64,000 nucleotides of DNA from JBMOKT01 sp049323895. Lineage in GTDB: Bacteria; Bacillota; Peptococcia; Peptococcales; BICA1-8. A program made the position numbers and the translations under genes. The DNA is taken from positions 1 to 64,000 of the forward strand of contig JBMOKT010000039.1 of assembly GCA_049323895.1 (NCBI GenBank), written 5' to 3'. The notes beneath the pieces are model-generated. The model searched no databases. It saw only the letters and a program-made list of their open reading frames with translations, and had not been told where the DNA came from. Shown in pieces: positions 24,647 to 31,926 of this stretch; position 1 is the first letter of the stretch, and every line of letters starts with the position of its first letter.

Positions 24647-25653
24647 GTTTTTGCAAACCCCTTTCGTGCCACATATATAAAAAATGGAGTACCGATTAGT
24701 GCTGTCATAACGCCTACGGGAACTTCTTTAGGCATGATAATATACCGGGCTCCAACATCGGCAACTAAAAGTAAGATGGCACCTAATACTGCACAATATG
24801 GTATAAGCCATTTATGATCATTGCCAACCAAAAATCTAGCCAGATGGGGAATAACTATTCCTATAAAACTTATAGGACCGGCTACGGCAACAGAGCTTCC
24901 AGCCAGCATTACGACAACTAGACCTATCATAGCCTTAATTAAAATGGTATGTTGGCCTAATCCCTTGGCTATATCCTCACCTAAAGAGAGTATGTTTATC
25001 TGATTAGCCATTAAGATGGAGATTAACCATGCTAGAAATATGTAAGGCAACACAAGATATACCATCTCCAGTTTCCTTCCTTCAACAGATCCGGCCAACC
25101 AAAATAGTACTTCTTCCAAAGCTCGTTCATTCAACACTAGCATCCCTTGGGTTAAGGATGAAAACAATGCTGTAATTGCACCTCCTGCCAAAGTCAACTT
25201 CATAGGGGTTAGTCCATCTCTTCCGGCATTTCCGAGAAGATAAACAGTTATAGCAGCTATCCCGGCACCTATAAAGGCAACCCATGTAAATTGAGTTAAA
25301 GATGAAAAAGAAAAATAGGATATAGATAATACTATAAAAAAGCCGGCCCCTGCATTGATACCAAAGATGCTTGGAGATGCCAAGGGATTTTTGGTTAAAG
25401 CCTGCATTAATGCTCCTGCAATGGCTAAACTTGCGCCTACTAGGGAAGCTATTATAGCCCTGGGAAGCCTTGTAGTAGTAATAACCAGATGCTCATGGGA
25501 GCCGTTAAAGCTTGTAAATGCTTCAATAACTAAATCTAAAGAAATTGAAGTAAAGCCCAATAATATACTTAAAGTAAAACACGCCATAAGTAGTGTGCTA
25601 AAGACCAAAAGTCCAATTACTTTAATTAGACTGGATTTAAATAAATTGTTCAT
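24643..25653 (-). CDS. Iron-chelate ABC transporter permease (FecCD family), first subunit
   Basis: A 336-residue permease with the same hallmarks as its neighbour (TRLPRAIIASLVGASLAIAGALMQALTKNPLASPSIFGINAGAGF and GPISFIGIVIPHLARFLVG). It is the promoter-proximal gene of the minus-strand operon. The ATG follows AAAGGAATC. A Fur-like box at 25676-25690 ends 23 bp before the start. Confidence 0.93.
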   Translation of the reverse strand: MNNLFKSSLIKVIGLLVFSTLLMACFTLSILLGFTSISLDLVIEAFTSFNGSHEHLVITTTRLPRAIIASLVGASLAIAGALMQALTKNPLASPSIFGINAGAGFFIVLSISYFSFSSLTQFTWVAFIGAGIAAITVYLLGNAGRDGLTPMKLTLAGGAITALFSSLTQGMLVLNERALEEVLFWLAGSVEGRKLEMVYLVLPYIFLAWLISILMANQINILSLGEDIAKGLGQHTILIKAMIGLVVVMLAGSSVAVAGPISFIGIVIPHLARFLVGNDHKWLIPYCAVLGAILLLVADVGARYIIMPKEVPVGVMTALIGTPFFIYVARKGFAKT

Positions 25654-25675
25654 AGATGATTCCTTTCGGTTTTAT

Positions 25676-25690
25676 TGATAAACATTATCG
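25676..25690. promoter_or_regulatory. Fur box of the permease-ATPase operon
   Basis: TGATAAACATTATCG matches the 7-1-7 Fur consensus TGATAATnATTATCA at 13 of 14 defined positions or nearly so. It lies just upstream of the minus-strand operon. Confidence 0.75.
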
Positions 25691-25754
25691 ATAAAATTCT
25701 AAAAAGATTCCTTTGTATATTTATCATAATAATAGAAAAAATGGTTTGTGCCAA

Positions 25755-25800
25755 TAGTCCCTAGTTACTAATACAGGCGTATATTAGTAACTAGGGACTA
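25755..25800. repeat. Perfect 19-bp inverted repeat between divergent iron genes
   Basis: Arms at 25755-25773 and 25782-25800, loop CAGGCGTA, no mismatch. No T-run follows on either strand, so it is not a standard terminator. It lies between the Fur boxes of the divergent operons. Confidence 0.85.
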
Positions 25801-25818
25801 ATTTGAAGATAAAATAAT

Positions 25819-25833
25819 TGATAAAAACTATCA
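25819..25833. promoter_or_regulatory. Fur box in the divergent iron-uptake region
   Basis: TGATAAAAACTATCA keeps the outer palindromic half-sites of the Fur consensus. It is well placed for the promoter of the binding-protein gene. Confidence 0.65.
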
Positions 25834-25883
25834 TTTGTTACTATTGTACATATATTTTATTTCAGTTATCATCAAAATATAAG

Positions 25884-25898
25884 TGAAAACAATTATCA
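25884..25898. promoter_or_regulatory. Fur box upstream of the substrate-binding protein
   Basis: TGAAAACAATTATCA, right half perfect for the Fur consensus, 18 bp before the start codon at 25917 and next to its ribosome binding site. Confidence 0.65.
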
Positions 25899-25916
25899 AT
25901 TAGGGGGTAAAATAAC

Positions 25917-26885
25917 ATGTTTCAGGGTACATATCAGAAGAAAAAGTCTATCTGCATTATAGTATTAATGGCAATTTTGGTGTTAGGTGTTATTACAGGT
26001 TGTCAAGGGACAAGGATGGAACCGGCAAAAGCAGAAAATGGTGAAACTAGAATTATTGAACATGCTATGGGCAGGACGGAGATTCCAGGTACACCTCAAA
26101 GGGTTGTTATTTTAACTAATGAAGGGACAGAGGCATTGTTAGCCTTAGGAGTGAAACCGGTGGGAGCTGTTCAGTCTTGGACGGGAAATCCATGGTATGA
26201 GCATATTGCCAAGGATATGGAAGGTGTAACTGTGGTTGGACTTGAGAGTCAAGTGAATTTAGAGGCGATAGCTGCTTTAAAGCCGGATTTAATTATTGGT
26301 AATAAAATGCGTCAGGAAAAGGTATATGATCAGCTAAATGCTATTGCTCCTACCGTTTTTGCCGATACTTTAAGGGGCAAGTGGCAAGTAAACTTTGAAC
26401 TTTATGCAAAGGCATTAAATAAAGAGGCTGAAGGGAAGCAGGTAATGGCCGATTTTGAGCAAAGAATTAATGATTTCAAAACTAAAGCAGGAGACAAGCT
26501 AACCACGGAAGTATCTGTTGTAAGATTTATGCCAGGCAAAACCCGTATTTACTACAAGGATACATTTTCAGGAGTAATATTTGAACAAATTGGCTTAGCC
26601 CGTCCTGCTGCCCAGAATAAAAATACTTTTGCTGAGGAAATTACCATGGAACGTATTCCTGAAATGGAGGGAGACATCCTATTTTACTTTACCTATGAAC
26701 AAGGCAATGGCGAAGCAAGCAAAACTGAGCAAGAGTGGCTAAATAACCCGCTATTTAAAAACCTTAATGTAGTGAAAAGTGAAAAGGCATATAAAGTAGA
26801 TGATGTAATTTGGAATACGGCTGGTGGTGTAAAAGCTGCTAATCTGCTTTTAGATGATCTAAATAAATTTTTCTTTAGCAATTAG
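25917..26885 (+). CDS. Iron-chelate ABC transporter substrate-binding lipoprotein
   Basis: A 322-residue lipoprotein: basic start, hydrophobic core, lipobox VITGC (Cys near residue 29), then a FepB/FhuD-type binding fold. Motifs include TPQRVVILTNEGTEALLALGVKPVG, NLEAIAALKPDLIIG and the closing NTAGGVKAANLLLDDLNKFF. It captures ferric siderophore or haem outside the membrane for the permease-ATPase system encoded divergently. AGGGGGTAAAATAAC precedes the ATG. Fur boxes lie between the two operons. Confidence 0.93.
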   Translation: MFQGTYQKKKSICIIVLMAILVLGVITGCQGTRMEPAKAENGETRIIEHAMGRTEIPGTPQRVVILTNEGTEALLALGVKPVGAVQSWTGNPWYEHIAKDMEGVTVVGLESQVNLEAIAALKPDLIIGNKMRQEKVYDQLNAIAPTVFADTLRGKWQVNFELYAKALNKEAEGKQVMADFEQRINDFKTKAGDKLTTEVSVVRFMPGKTRIYYKDTFSGVIFEQIGLARPAAQNKNTFAEEITMERIPEMEGDILFYFTYEQGNGEASKTEQEWLNNPLFKNLNVVKSEKAYKVDDVIWNTAGGVKAANLLLDDLNKFFFSN

Positions 26886-26905
26886 TTCCTTAATTCAGAT
26901 GGTTT

Positions 26906-26938
26906 AAAGCAGACTGTTTAAAAACTACGGTCTGCTTT
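26906..26938 (+). terminator. Hairpin between the binding protein and DUF2325 genes
   Basis: AAAGCAGAC / GTCTGCTTT, 9 bp with a 15-nt loop, followed by CCTC rather than a full T-run. Probably a partial terminator that lowers read-through. Confidence 0.45.
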
Positions 26939-26964
26939 CCTCAAAAAGACAGGAGGGAATATGA

Positions 26965-27261
26965 ATGTCAATTGTTCTTTTAGGTGGTCATGACAGAATG
27001 AAAAGGGAATATGAGAAGATGGGCGAGAAACTAGGACACAAAGTAAAGGTCTATACTCAAATGACTCCTAAAATGGAGAAAAATATTGGTTGTCCCGACT
27101 GTATTCTCGTGTTTACCGATGTGATTAGCCACAAAATTGTATATGCTGCCCTTAAGGTCTCAAAGAGTAAAAAGATACCTTTACTTAGAAGTCATAATAG
27201 CAGCATGAATGGATTCATTTCTTTGATTACACAGTTAGAAACTTTAAAAAATGGGGGGTAA
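26965..27261 (+). CDS. DUF2325 protein
   Basis: A 98-residue protein with a Rossmann-like pattern (IVLLGGHDRMKREYEKMGEKLG, then CILVFTDVISHKIVYAALKVSK) matching the DUF2325 family. The function is unknown; single Cys at residue 50 in GCPDC gives a CxxC-like pair. It lies 79 bp behind the siderophore-binding protein and 5 bp before the DUF2023 gene, so an iron-related role is suggested by context only. AGGAGGG precedes the ATG. Confidence 0.8.
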   Translation: MSIVLLGGHDRMKREYEKMGEKLGHKVKVYTQMTPKMEKNIGCPDCILVFTDVISHKIVYAALKVSKSKKIPLLRSHNSSMNGFISLITQLETLKNGG

Positions 27262-27266
27262 TTAAA

Positions 27267-27611
27267 ATGGAGGTCTTTTATCACCATATTTACGGCTACA
27301 AAAAAGGACTGCGAAATATTATATTACATACATGTCATATAAGCTGCAGAAATATGATAATCAGCCGTTTGGAAAAAGAAAAAATACCTTTTGTAATATA
27401 TCAACTCGGTAATGATAGAATTAATGTATTTTTTGGTAATGAGCTATGTATAGAAATAATAAAGAAGATAAATAAGTCAAATTTAAATGAATATACAGAC
27501 GAAGAGGATTTTATGTTGGGGGTTATGCTAGGCTACGATAGGTTACAGCAATGTGAAAGATATTTAAAAAGGCTCAATTCAAAGGAAAAAAAATTAAAGG
27601 TTATAAGTTAA
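27267..27611 (+). CDS. DUF2023 protein
   Basis: A 114-residue protein of the DUF2023 family: MEVFYHHIYGYKKGLRNIILHT at the start, NVFFGNELCIEIIKKI in the middle and the well conserved EEDFMLGVMLGYDRLQQCERYL near the end. No biochemical function is established as far as I know. It follows the DUF2325 gene with a 5-bp gap and sits within the Fur-flanked iron uptake locus; the pair probably acts together. GGGGGGTAA precedes the ATG. Confidence 0.82.
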   Translation: MEVFYHHIYGYKKGLRNIILHTCHISCRNMIISRLEKEKIPFVIYQLGNDRINVFFGNELCIEIIKKINKSNLNEYTDEEDFMLGVMLGYDRLQQCERYLKRLNSKEKKLKVIS

Positions 27612-27692
27612 ATGTTTGATGGTACGGGCAAGTCGGTTTATAAGAATTAGAAAATTTAGCAGAAAAATTTGCTTTGATTATAGATTATTATT

Positions 27693-27736
27693 AATAATAG
27701 AACCCCTGCATGAGGGGGAGTTCTATTATTCTTTTT
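27693..27736 (+). terminator. Terminator of the iron-uptake operon
   Basis: AATAATAGAA / TTCTATTATT outer stem and CCCC / GGGG inner stem, then CTTTTTT. Confidence 0.9.
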
Positions 27737-27892
27737 TATACTTATAAGGGAGTATAACTTTTACAATGTGTTTTCTAACCCCGCAAATGGAAAAATACCT
27801 AAAATTTGTTTGCAAATAAAAAATGGTGTAATTTTTACATAGTTTAACTAATAGTGGATAAAATAATTTAGAAAATTGAAAGGAGGAATAAT

Positions 27893-29029
27893 ATGGTTGA
27901 TGATAATAATTCTGTTAATGTTCAAGCAAACACTGAGAGGGAGTTTGAAAACGCTTATTATAAAGAGAATGATAGACAAGACAATTATTATAATAAAGAA
28001 GAAAAATATCAAGAGACCATCTATCAAGATGGTAGAAATCAAATAGATGGCTCAAGATATTATAGGAATAATCGAAGAAGTGATAGCCAAGTGAACTATG
28101 CTAATAATCCGCAAGCTAACAATTACAATTATCAAAGGGGCGGTAATATGAATTATCAAGCTAATTATAGGCAGCCTTATTATAACGAAGGATATGGGGA
28201 CTATGATAGATATGATCAAAGATTAAATAGAAGAAACAATCCAAACAGTTATGGATATGGACCAGGCTATCAAAATTTTCAACAACCTTACTACAATCAA
28301 GGCTTCCAGCAGTACAGGCAGTATGAGAATGATGACTATAAATCTTATTATAGAGACAATGACGAAGAATATAACCGCTACTATAGGGAATATGATGAGG
28401 ATTTTTATAATAGGGATTATGATGATTACTATCCCCATTATCGCCCTGGTTTTGGTTTTCATGCTAGGGGCAATTATGGACCCTTTTGTGCGCCATATTA
28501 TAACAGACCAGGTGGTTTCTGGCAAAGGTGGAGAAACTGGTGGAATCCTTGGGGAAGAGCAACCAATAGACCAATGGGATATGGTCCTTGGTCTAATCCT
28601 GGAATGATGACAATGAATCGACCCATGAATCCTGGATATTGGCCCAGTCAAGATATGATGAATAGACCTGTAAATCCCGGATATTGGCCCGGTCAAGAAA
28701 TGATGAATAGACCCATGGGACAAATGGGAGAAGGTTTTTTTCGTAACTGGTGGAATCCGGGGACAATCCCCAACTTTTTAAATTCTCCCAGGGTAAACAA
28801 TTTTTTTAGAGGAGTAGGTCTGGCTGCTACAGGATTATTTTTGGCGCCATCATTAGCAAGGGCAGTAAGACCATTAGTTGTACAAACTGTTCAAGGAGTA
28901 ATGAGTGCAACCGATGAGTTAAAAACAATTGTTTCAGATGCCAAAGAAGACATAGAGGACATGTTTGCTGAAGCTAATTGGGATAGAATTAACTTCGAGG
29001 ATGGTCAACGGGGCAATAAAGACGCATAG
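27893..29029 (+). CDS. Tyr/Asn-rich disordered protein with a DUF5132-like C-terminal module
   Basis: A 378-residue protein without a recognised fold in its first 300 residues. Residues 1-190 are dominated by Tyr, Asn, Asp, Arg, Gln and Gly in YYxxN and DDYY runs, like prion-like or phase-separating segments. Residues 190-300 are rich in Trp, Pro, Met, Asn and Gly, with a 15-residue unit NRPxNPGYWPxQxMM repeated twice and begun a third time (DNA 28616-28705). Residues 305-365 carry a hydrophobic glycine-containing helix and an acidic helix (GVGLAATGLFLAPSLARAVRPL...DELKTIVSDAKEDIEDMFAEA) resembling DUF5132, a small domain often encoded beside P-type ATPases. AAAGGAGGAAT precedes the ATG. It may be a scaffold or matrix protein; this is inference. 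Confidence 0.8.
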   Translation: MVDDNNSVNVQANTEREFENAYYKENDRQDNYYNKEEKYQETIYQDGRNQIDGSRYYRNNRRSDSQVNYANNPQANNYNYQRGGNMNYQANYRQPYYNEGYGDYDRYDQRLNRRNNPNSYGYGPGYQNFQQPYYNQGFQQYRQYENDDYKSYYRDNDEEYNRYYREYDEDFYNRDYDDYYPHYRPGFGFHARGNYGPFCAPYYNRPGGFWQRWRNWWNPWGRATNRPMGYGPWSNPGMMTMNRPMNPGYWPSQDMMNRPVNPGYWPGQEMMNRPMGQMGEGFFRNWWNPGTIPNFLNSPRVNNFFRGVGLAATGLFLAPSLARAVRPLVVQTVQGVMSATDELKTIVSDAKEDIEDMFAEANWDRINFEDGQRGNKDA

Positions 29030-29056
29030 AATAAAAAACAAGTAAAAATTGTAAAA

Positions 29057-29113
29057 ATATTTCACTCCCTAAGTGCGAATAATATTTATAAGGCTAATTA
29101 GGGAGTGAAATAT
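29057..29113 (+). promoter_or_regulatory. 16-bp hairpin that buries the ribosome binding site of the next gene
   Basis: Perfect inverted repeat, 29057-29072 with 29098-29113, loop of 25 nt. The right arm contains the ribosome binding site AGGGAGTG and ends right at the ATG of the following gene. Folding would block initiation, so translational control or RNA processing is likely. Confidence 0.75.
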
Positions 29114-29443
29114 ATGATAAATAGAAAATTTTGGTGGGGTGTTGGTTCTGCTGGATTGGCTTGGTTATTTAAAAGGCAAATTAGAGGATTGGCTGTAGCG
29201 GGAACAAAAGGTGTCCTATTAGTTGGACATAGAGTACAAAATATATTTCAGGCGGGTAAAGAGGGCGTTTCAGATATTATTATGGAAGCAGGAAAAAATA
29301 ATCTTAAAGAAAAAATTGATACAGCCAATTTAGCAAAAGAAGAGTTAGCTGCATTCAATAATAAAGTTACAAAGATGTCACAGGAGCTTAAAATGATGCA
29401 GGAAGTAATGGCGGAACATGAAACAAAGGAGAAAAAGCATTAA
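29114..29443 (+). CDS. DUF5132-like small membrane-associated protein
   Basis: A 109-residue protein: an N-terminal hydrophobic segment with Gly spacing (FWWGVGSAGLAWLF), a second Gly/Val-rich stretch (GLAVAGTKGVLLVGHRVQ), then a long charged helix. Its pattern, F..GVG.A through KEGVSDIIMEA, follows the C-terminal module of the preceding protein, so the two probably share ancestry. A GTG 9 bp upstream lies inside the ribosome binding site; the ATG at 29114 is preferred. Its stop overlaps the ATPase start (TAATG), so it is co-translated with the pump. Confidence 0.75.
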   Translation: MINRKFWWGVGSAGLAWLFKRQIRGLAVAGTKGVLLVGHRVQNIFQAGKEGVSDIIMEAGKNNLKEKIDTANLAKEELAAFNNKVTKMSQELKMMQEVMAEHETKEKKH

Positions 29444-31761
29444 TGAATCCTTGCAGATTAGAAATTCTTCAGGCTTTAAACGGCAGGTTAAGAGTTAAAA
29501 TAAAAGGTCTTAAAGATAATCCTAGTTTTGCAAAATCATTGGAAAAAACACTAAATATAACTGAAGCTATTCGTTATGTTAAGGCAAATTTCCGTACAGG
29601 AAAAGCCTTAATTCTTTTTGATAACAATATAATATCAACTAAGGAATTATATAATACTTTAATTAAAAAAATTAATTACATTTTACAAATAGTCTCTCCC
29701 ATGCAATTAGAGAGCTATAGAAACAACTATATCAAGGAAAAGAAAAATATTAAAGACGTCTTTGAACCAGAGGATTTACCTCTGGATATTCAATATACCC
29801 AAGTTATGATCCCGGGAATAATAATACTAGGATTGACATTAACAAGAATTTTTGCTAAAAGGTTTTTTCTAAGAAGTGCTCCTCAAATACATATTATAAC
29901 ATCCCTTACTACAGTCTTTTCAGGTTATGCTATCTTTCGCAGTGGTATTGAGACCTTACTAAAAAAGAAAAAGTTAAACAACGATTTACTAATTAGTTCA
30001 GCGACATTAGTATCTTTAGTACTAAAGGAATGTATAACAGGATTAGTAGTAGTATGGCTAGTAAATTTAAGTTCATTGTTTCAAACCCTTACCGTAGATA
30101 AATCACGAAGAGCTATTAAAGATATGCTGCAAGGGAAGGAAGAAAATGCTTGGATCGAAATTGATGGTACAGTAGTATCTGTCCCTGCTGAAAACTTAGC
30201 AGTTGGTAATACTATAGTTTGTTATTTAGGTGAGAAAATTCCTGTTGATGGAGAAGTAATTGAAGGTGAGGCAGCAATTAGCCAGGCTATAATTACCGGA
30301 GAAGCAATGCCTTTAACAAAAAGTAAGGGTGATAAGGTATATGCAGGTTCTATTGTTGAACAAGGAACTATTAAAATTAAAGCAGAAAAAGTTAAAGACG
30401 ACACATCTGTTGCAAGGATTATTCATTTAGTAGAAGAAGCAAGTGAGACAAGGGCTCCAATTCAGAATATCGCAGATAAATACTCGGAAAAAATTGTTCC
30501 ATTATCTTTTGCACTATCGTTACTAATTTATATTTTAACAAAAGATTTCAAAAGAAGTATGACCATGCTAATTGTTGCTTGTCCATGTGCAGCAGGCTTG
30601 GCCACTCCAACTGCCCTCAGTGCTGCAATGGGCAATGCAGCTACCCAAGGTATTCTAATAAAAGGTGGTAGTTATCTAGAGAAAGTGGGCAGTACCAATG
30701 TTGTATTGTTTGATAAAACTGGTACTCTTACAGAAGGTAAGCCTACTATTACAGATATTAGAATAATAAACAAGAATTACTCTAGCGAAGATTTAATTCG
30801 ATTGGCTGCTTCTTTAGAAGCACAAACTAATCATCCTTTAGCTAAAGCAATCGTGAATAGAGCGTTAGAAATGCAGATTGAACTGTTAGAAGTAAAGGAT
30901 AAAGAAATAAAGGTAGGTTATGGAGTAAGGGGATTAATAAATAATGAGGAAGTATTAATTGGTAGCGAAAATTTCATGGTGGAAAATAAAGTTGCCATGC
31001 ATCGGTCTAAACAGATTGCCTTTAGGCTAAGGACAAAAGGACAAACAGTTCTATTTGTAAGCCATGGCAAGGAAACAATTGGACTACTAGGCATTTGTGA
31101 CAAGGTACGGGAAGAAAGCAGGAGTGCCATAAAAAAATTAAGGCACACTGGTATTGAGACAATAGGATTAATTACAGGAGACTCTAAAGAAACTGCTGAA
31201 TTAGTTGGAAATCAGCTAGGGGTTGACAAGACATGGTATGAAACATTACCAGAGGGAAAACTAAATGTAGTCAAGGAGTTCCAGCAGCAAAACAAGGTAG
31301 TAACTATGGTCGGTGAAGGGGTAAATGACTCTCCAGCCCTTGCAAGAGCAGATGTGGGTATTGCTATGGGGACAGGGGGAACCGATGTTGCTATTGAATC
31401 TGCAGATGTGGTATTAGCAGGAGACAATCCGGAAAAAATCTATTCCTTATTATCATTAAGTAATCAAACCATGGAAGTAATAAGGCAAAATTTTATTTTT
31501 GCTGTGGGAGTAAATGCTATAGGCTTGTTCCTAGGTGCAGGCAAAATGATTTCGCCCCTCTTGGCAGCTATTTTACATAATTTAAGTACCTTTGGTGTGG
31601 TGGTAAACTCTTCAAGATTATTGAACTATGGGCTGGACAGTAATGTAAAGAAAGGAAGAAAGAAGTTTGGGAGACGTCAAGGAACTAGAAGGCAAATTGA
31701 AAACGGTAATGAACCAACTCAAAGAGTGCGTAGATCTAAGCATAGAGCTGCGGAAAGCTGA
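29443..31761 (+). CDS. P1B-type ATPase with HMA-like N-domain lacking CxxC (array member 1)
   Basis: A 772-residue pump. The N-terminal 80 residues form an HMA-like domain with NGRLRVKIKGLKDNP and a VKANFRTGKALILFD strand but no CxxC metal motif. Then membrane helices, an intact actuator TGEA, membrane metal site CPC (Cys380-Pro-Cys382) in IVACPCAAGLATPTAL, phosphorylation site DKTGTLT (Asp424), HP in TNHPLAKAI, TGDSKE and GEGVNDSPALARADVG, where the usual GDG is GEG. The tail after residue 740 is Arg/Lys-rich and overlaps the next gene. The metal cannot be predicted; iron is a reasonable guess from the neighbourhood. Confidence 0.88.
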   Translation: MNPCRLEILQALNGRLRVKIKGLKDNPSFAKSLEKTLNITEAIRYVKANFRTGKALILFDNNIISTKELYNTLIKKINYILQIVSPMQLESYRNNYIKEKKNIKDVFEPEDLPLDIQYTQVMIPGIIILGLTLTRIFAKRFFLRSAPQIHIITSLTTVFSGYAIFRSGIETLLKKKKLNNDLLISSATLVSLVLKECITGLVVVWLVNLSSLFQTLTVDKSRRAIKDMLQGKEENAWIEIDGTVVSVPAENLAVGNTIVCYLGEKIPVDGEVIEGEAAISQAIITGEAMPLTKSKGDKVYAGSIVEQGTIKIKAEKVKDDTSVARIIHLVEEASETRAPIQNIADKYSEKIVPLSFALSLLIYILTKDFKRSMTMLIVACPCAAGLATPTALSAAMGNAATQGILIKGGSYLEKVGSTNVVLFDKTGTLTEGKPTITDIRIINKNYSSEDLIRLAASLEAQTNHPLAKAIVNRALEMQIELLEVKDKEIKVGYGVRGLINNEEVLIGSENFMVENKVAMHRSKQIAFRLRTKGQTVLFVSHGKETIGLLGICDKVREESRSAIKKLRHTGIETIGLITGDSKETAELVGNQLGVDKTWYETLPEGKLNVVKEFQQQNKVVTMVGEGVNDSPALARADVGIAMGTGGTDVAIESADVVLAGDNPEKIYSLLSLSNQTMEVIRQNFIFAVGVNAIGLFLGAGKMISPLLAAILHNLSTFGVVVNSSRLLNYGLDSNVKKGRKKFGRRQGTRRQIENGNEPTQRVRRSKHRAAES

Positions 31762-31903
31762 TAAAAATTCAAAAAAGATCATTAATTCCTATTGGGAAGA
31801 TTTTTTAAGTTATTTTTTAAGCTATGTAAAAAAAAGAGAGAAAGAGACCGGAGAGGAAATACTCAAGCAATTTTCTGTAACCAAGCTGTTAAAGTTTTTT
31901 TGA
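31667..31903 (+). CDS. Small helical protein overlapping the ATPase end, unknown
   Basis: A 78-residue protein predicted to be mostly helical and charged, with an aromatic stretch SYWEDFLSYFLSYV in the middle. No family recognised. It starts at a TTG after AAAGGAAG and overlaps the ATPase C-terminal codons by 95 bp in another frame, then fills the gap to the next ATPase, 23 bp before that start. The long overlap makes the start uncertain; a shorter product from an internal codon is possible. Confidence 0.5.
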   Translation: MGDVKELEGKLKTVMNQLKECVDLSIELRKADKNSKKIINSYWEDFLSYFLSYVKKREKETGEEILKQFSVTKLLKFF

Positions 31904-31926
31904 TGTAAGTTGTAGGGGGATTTATT

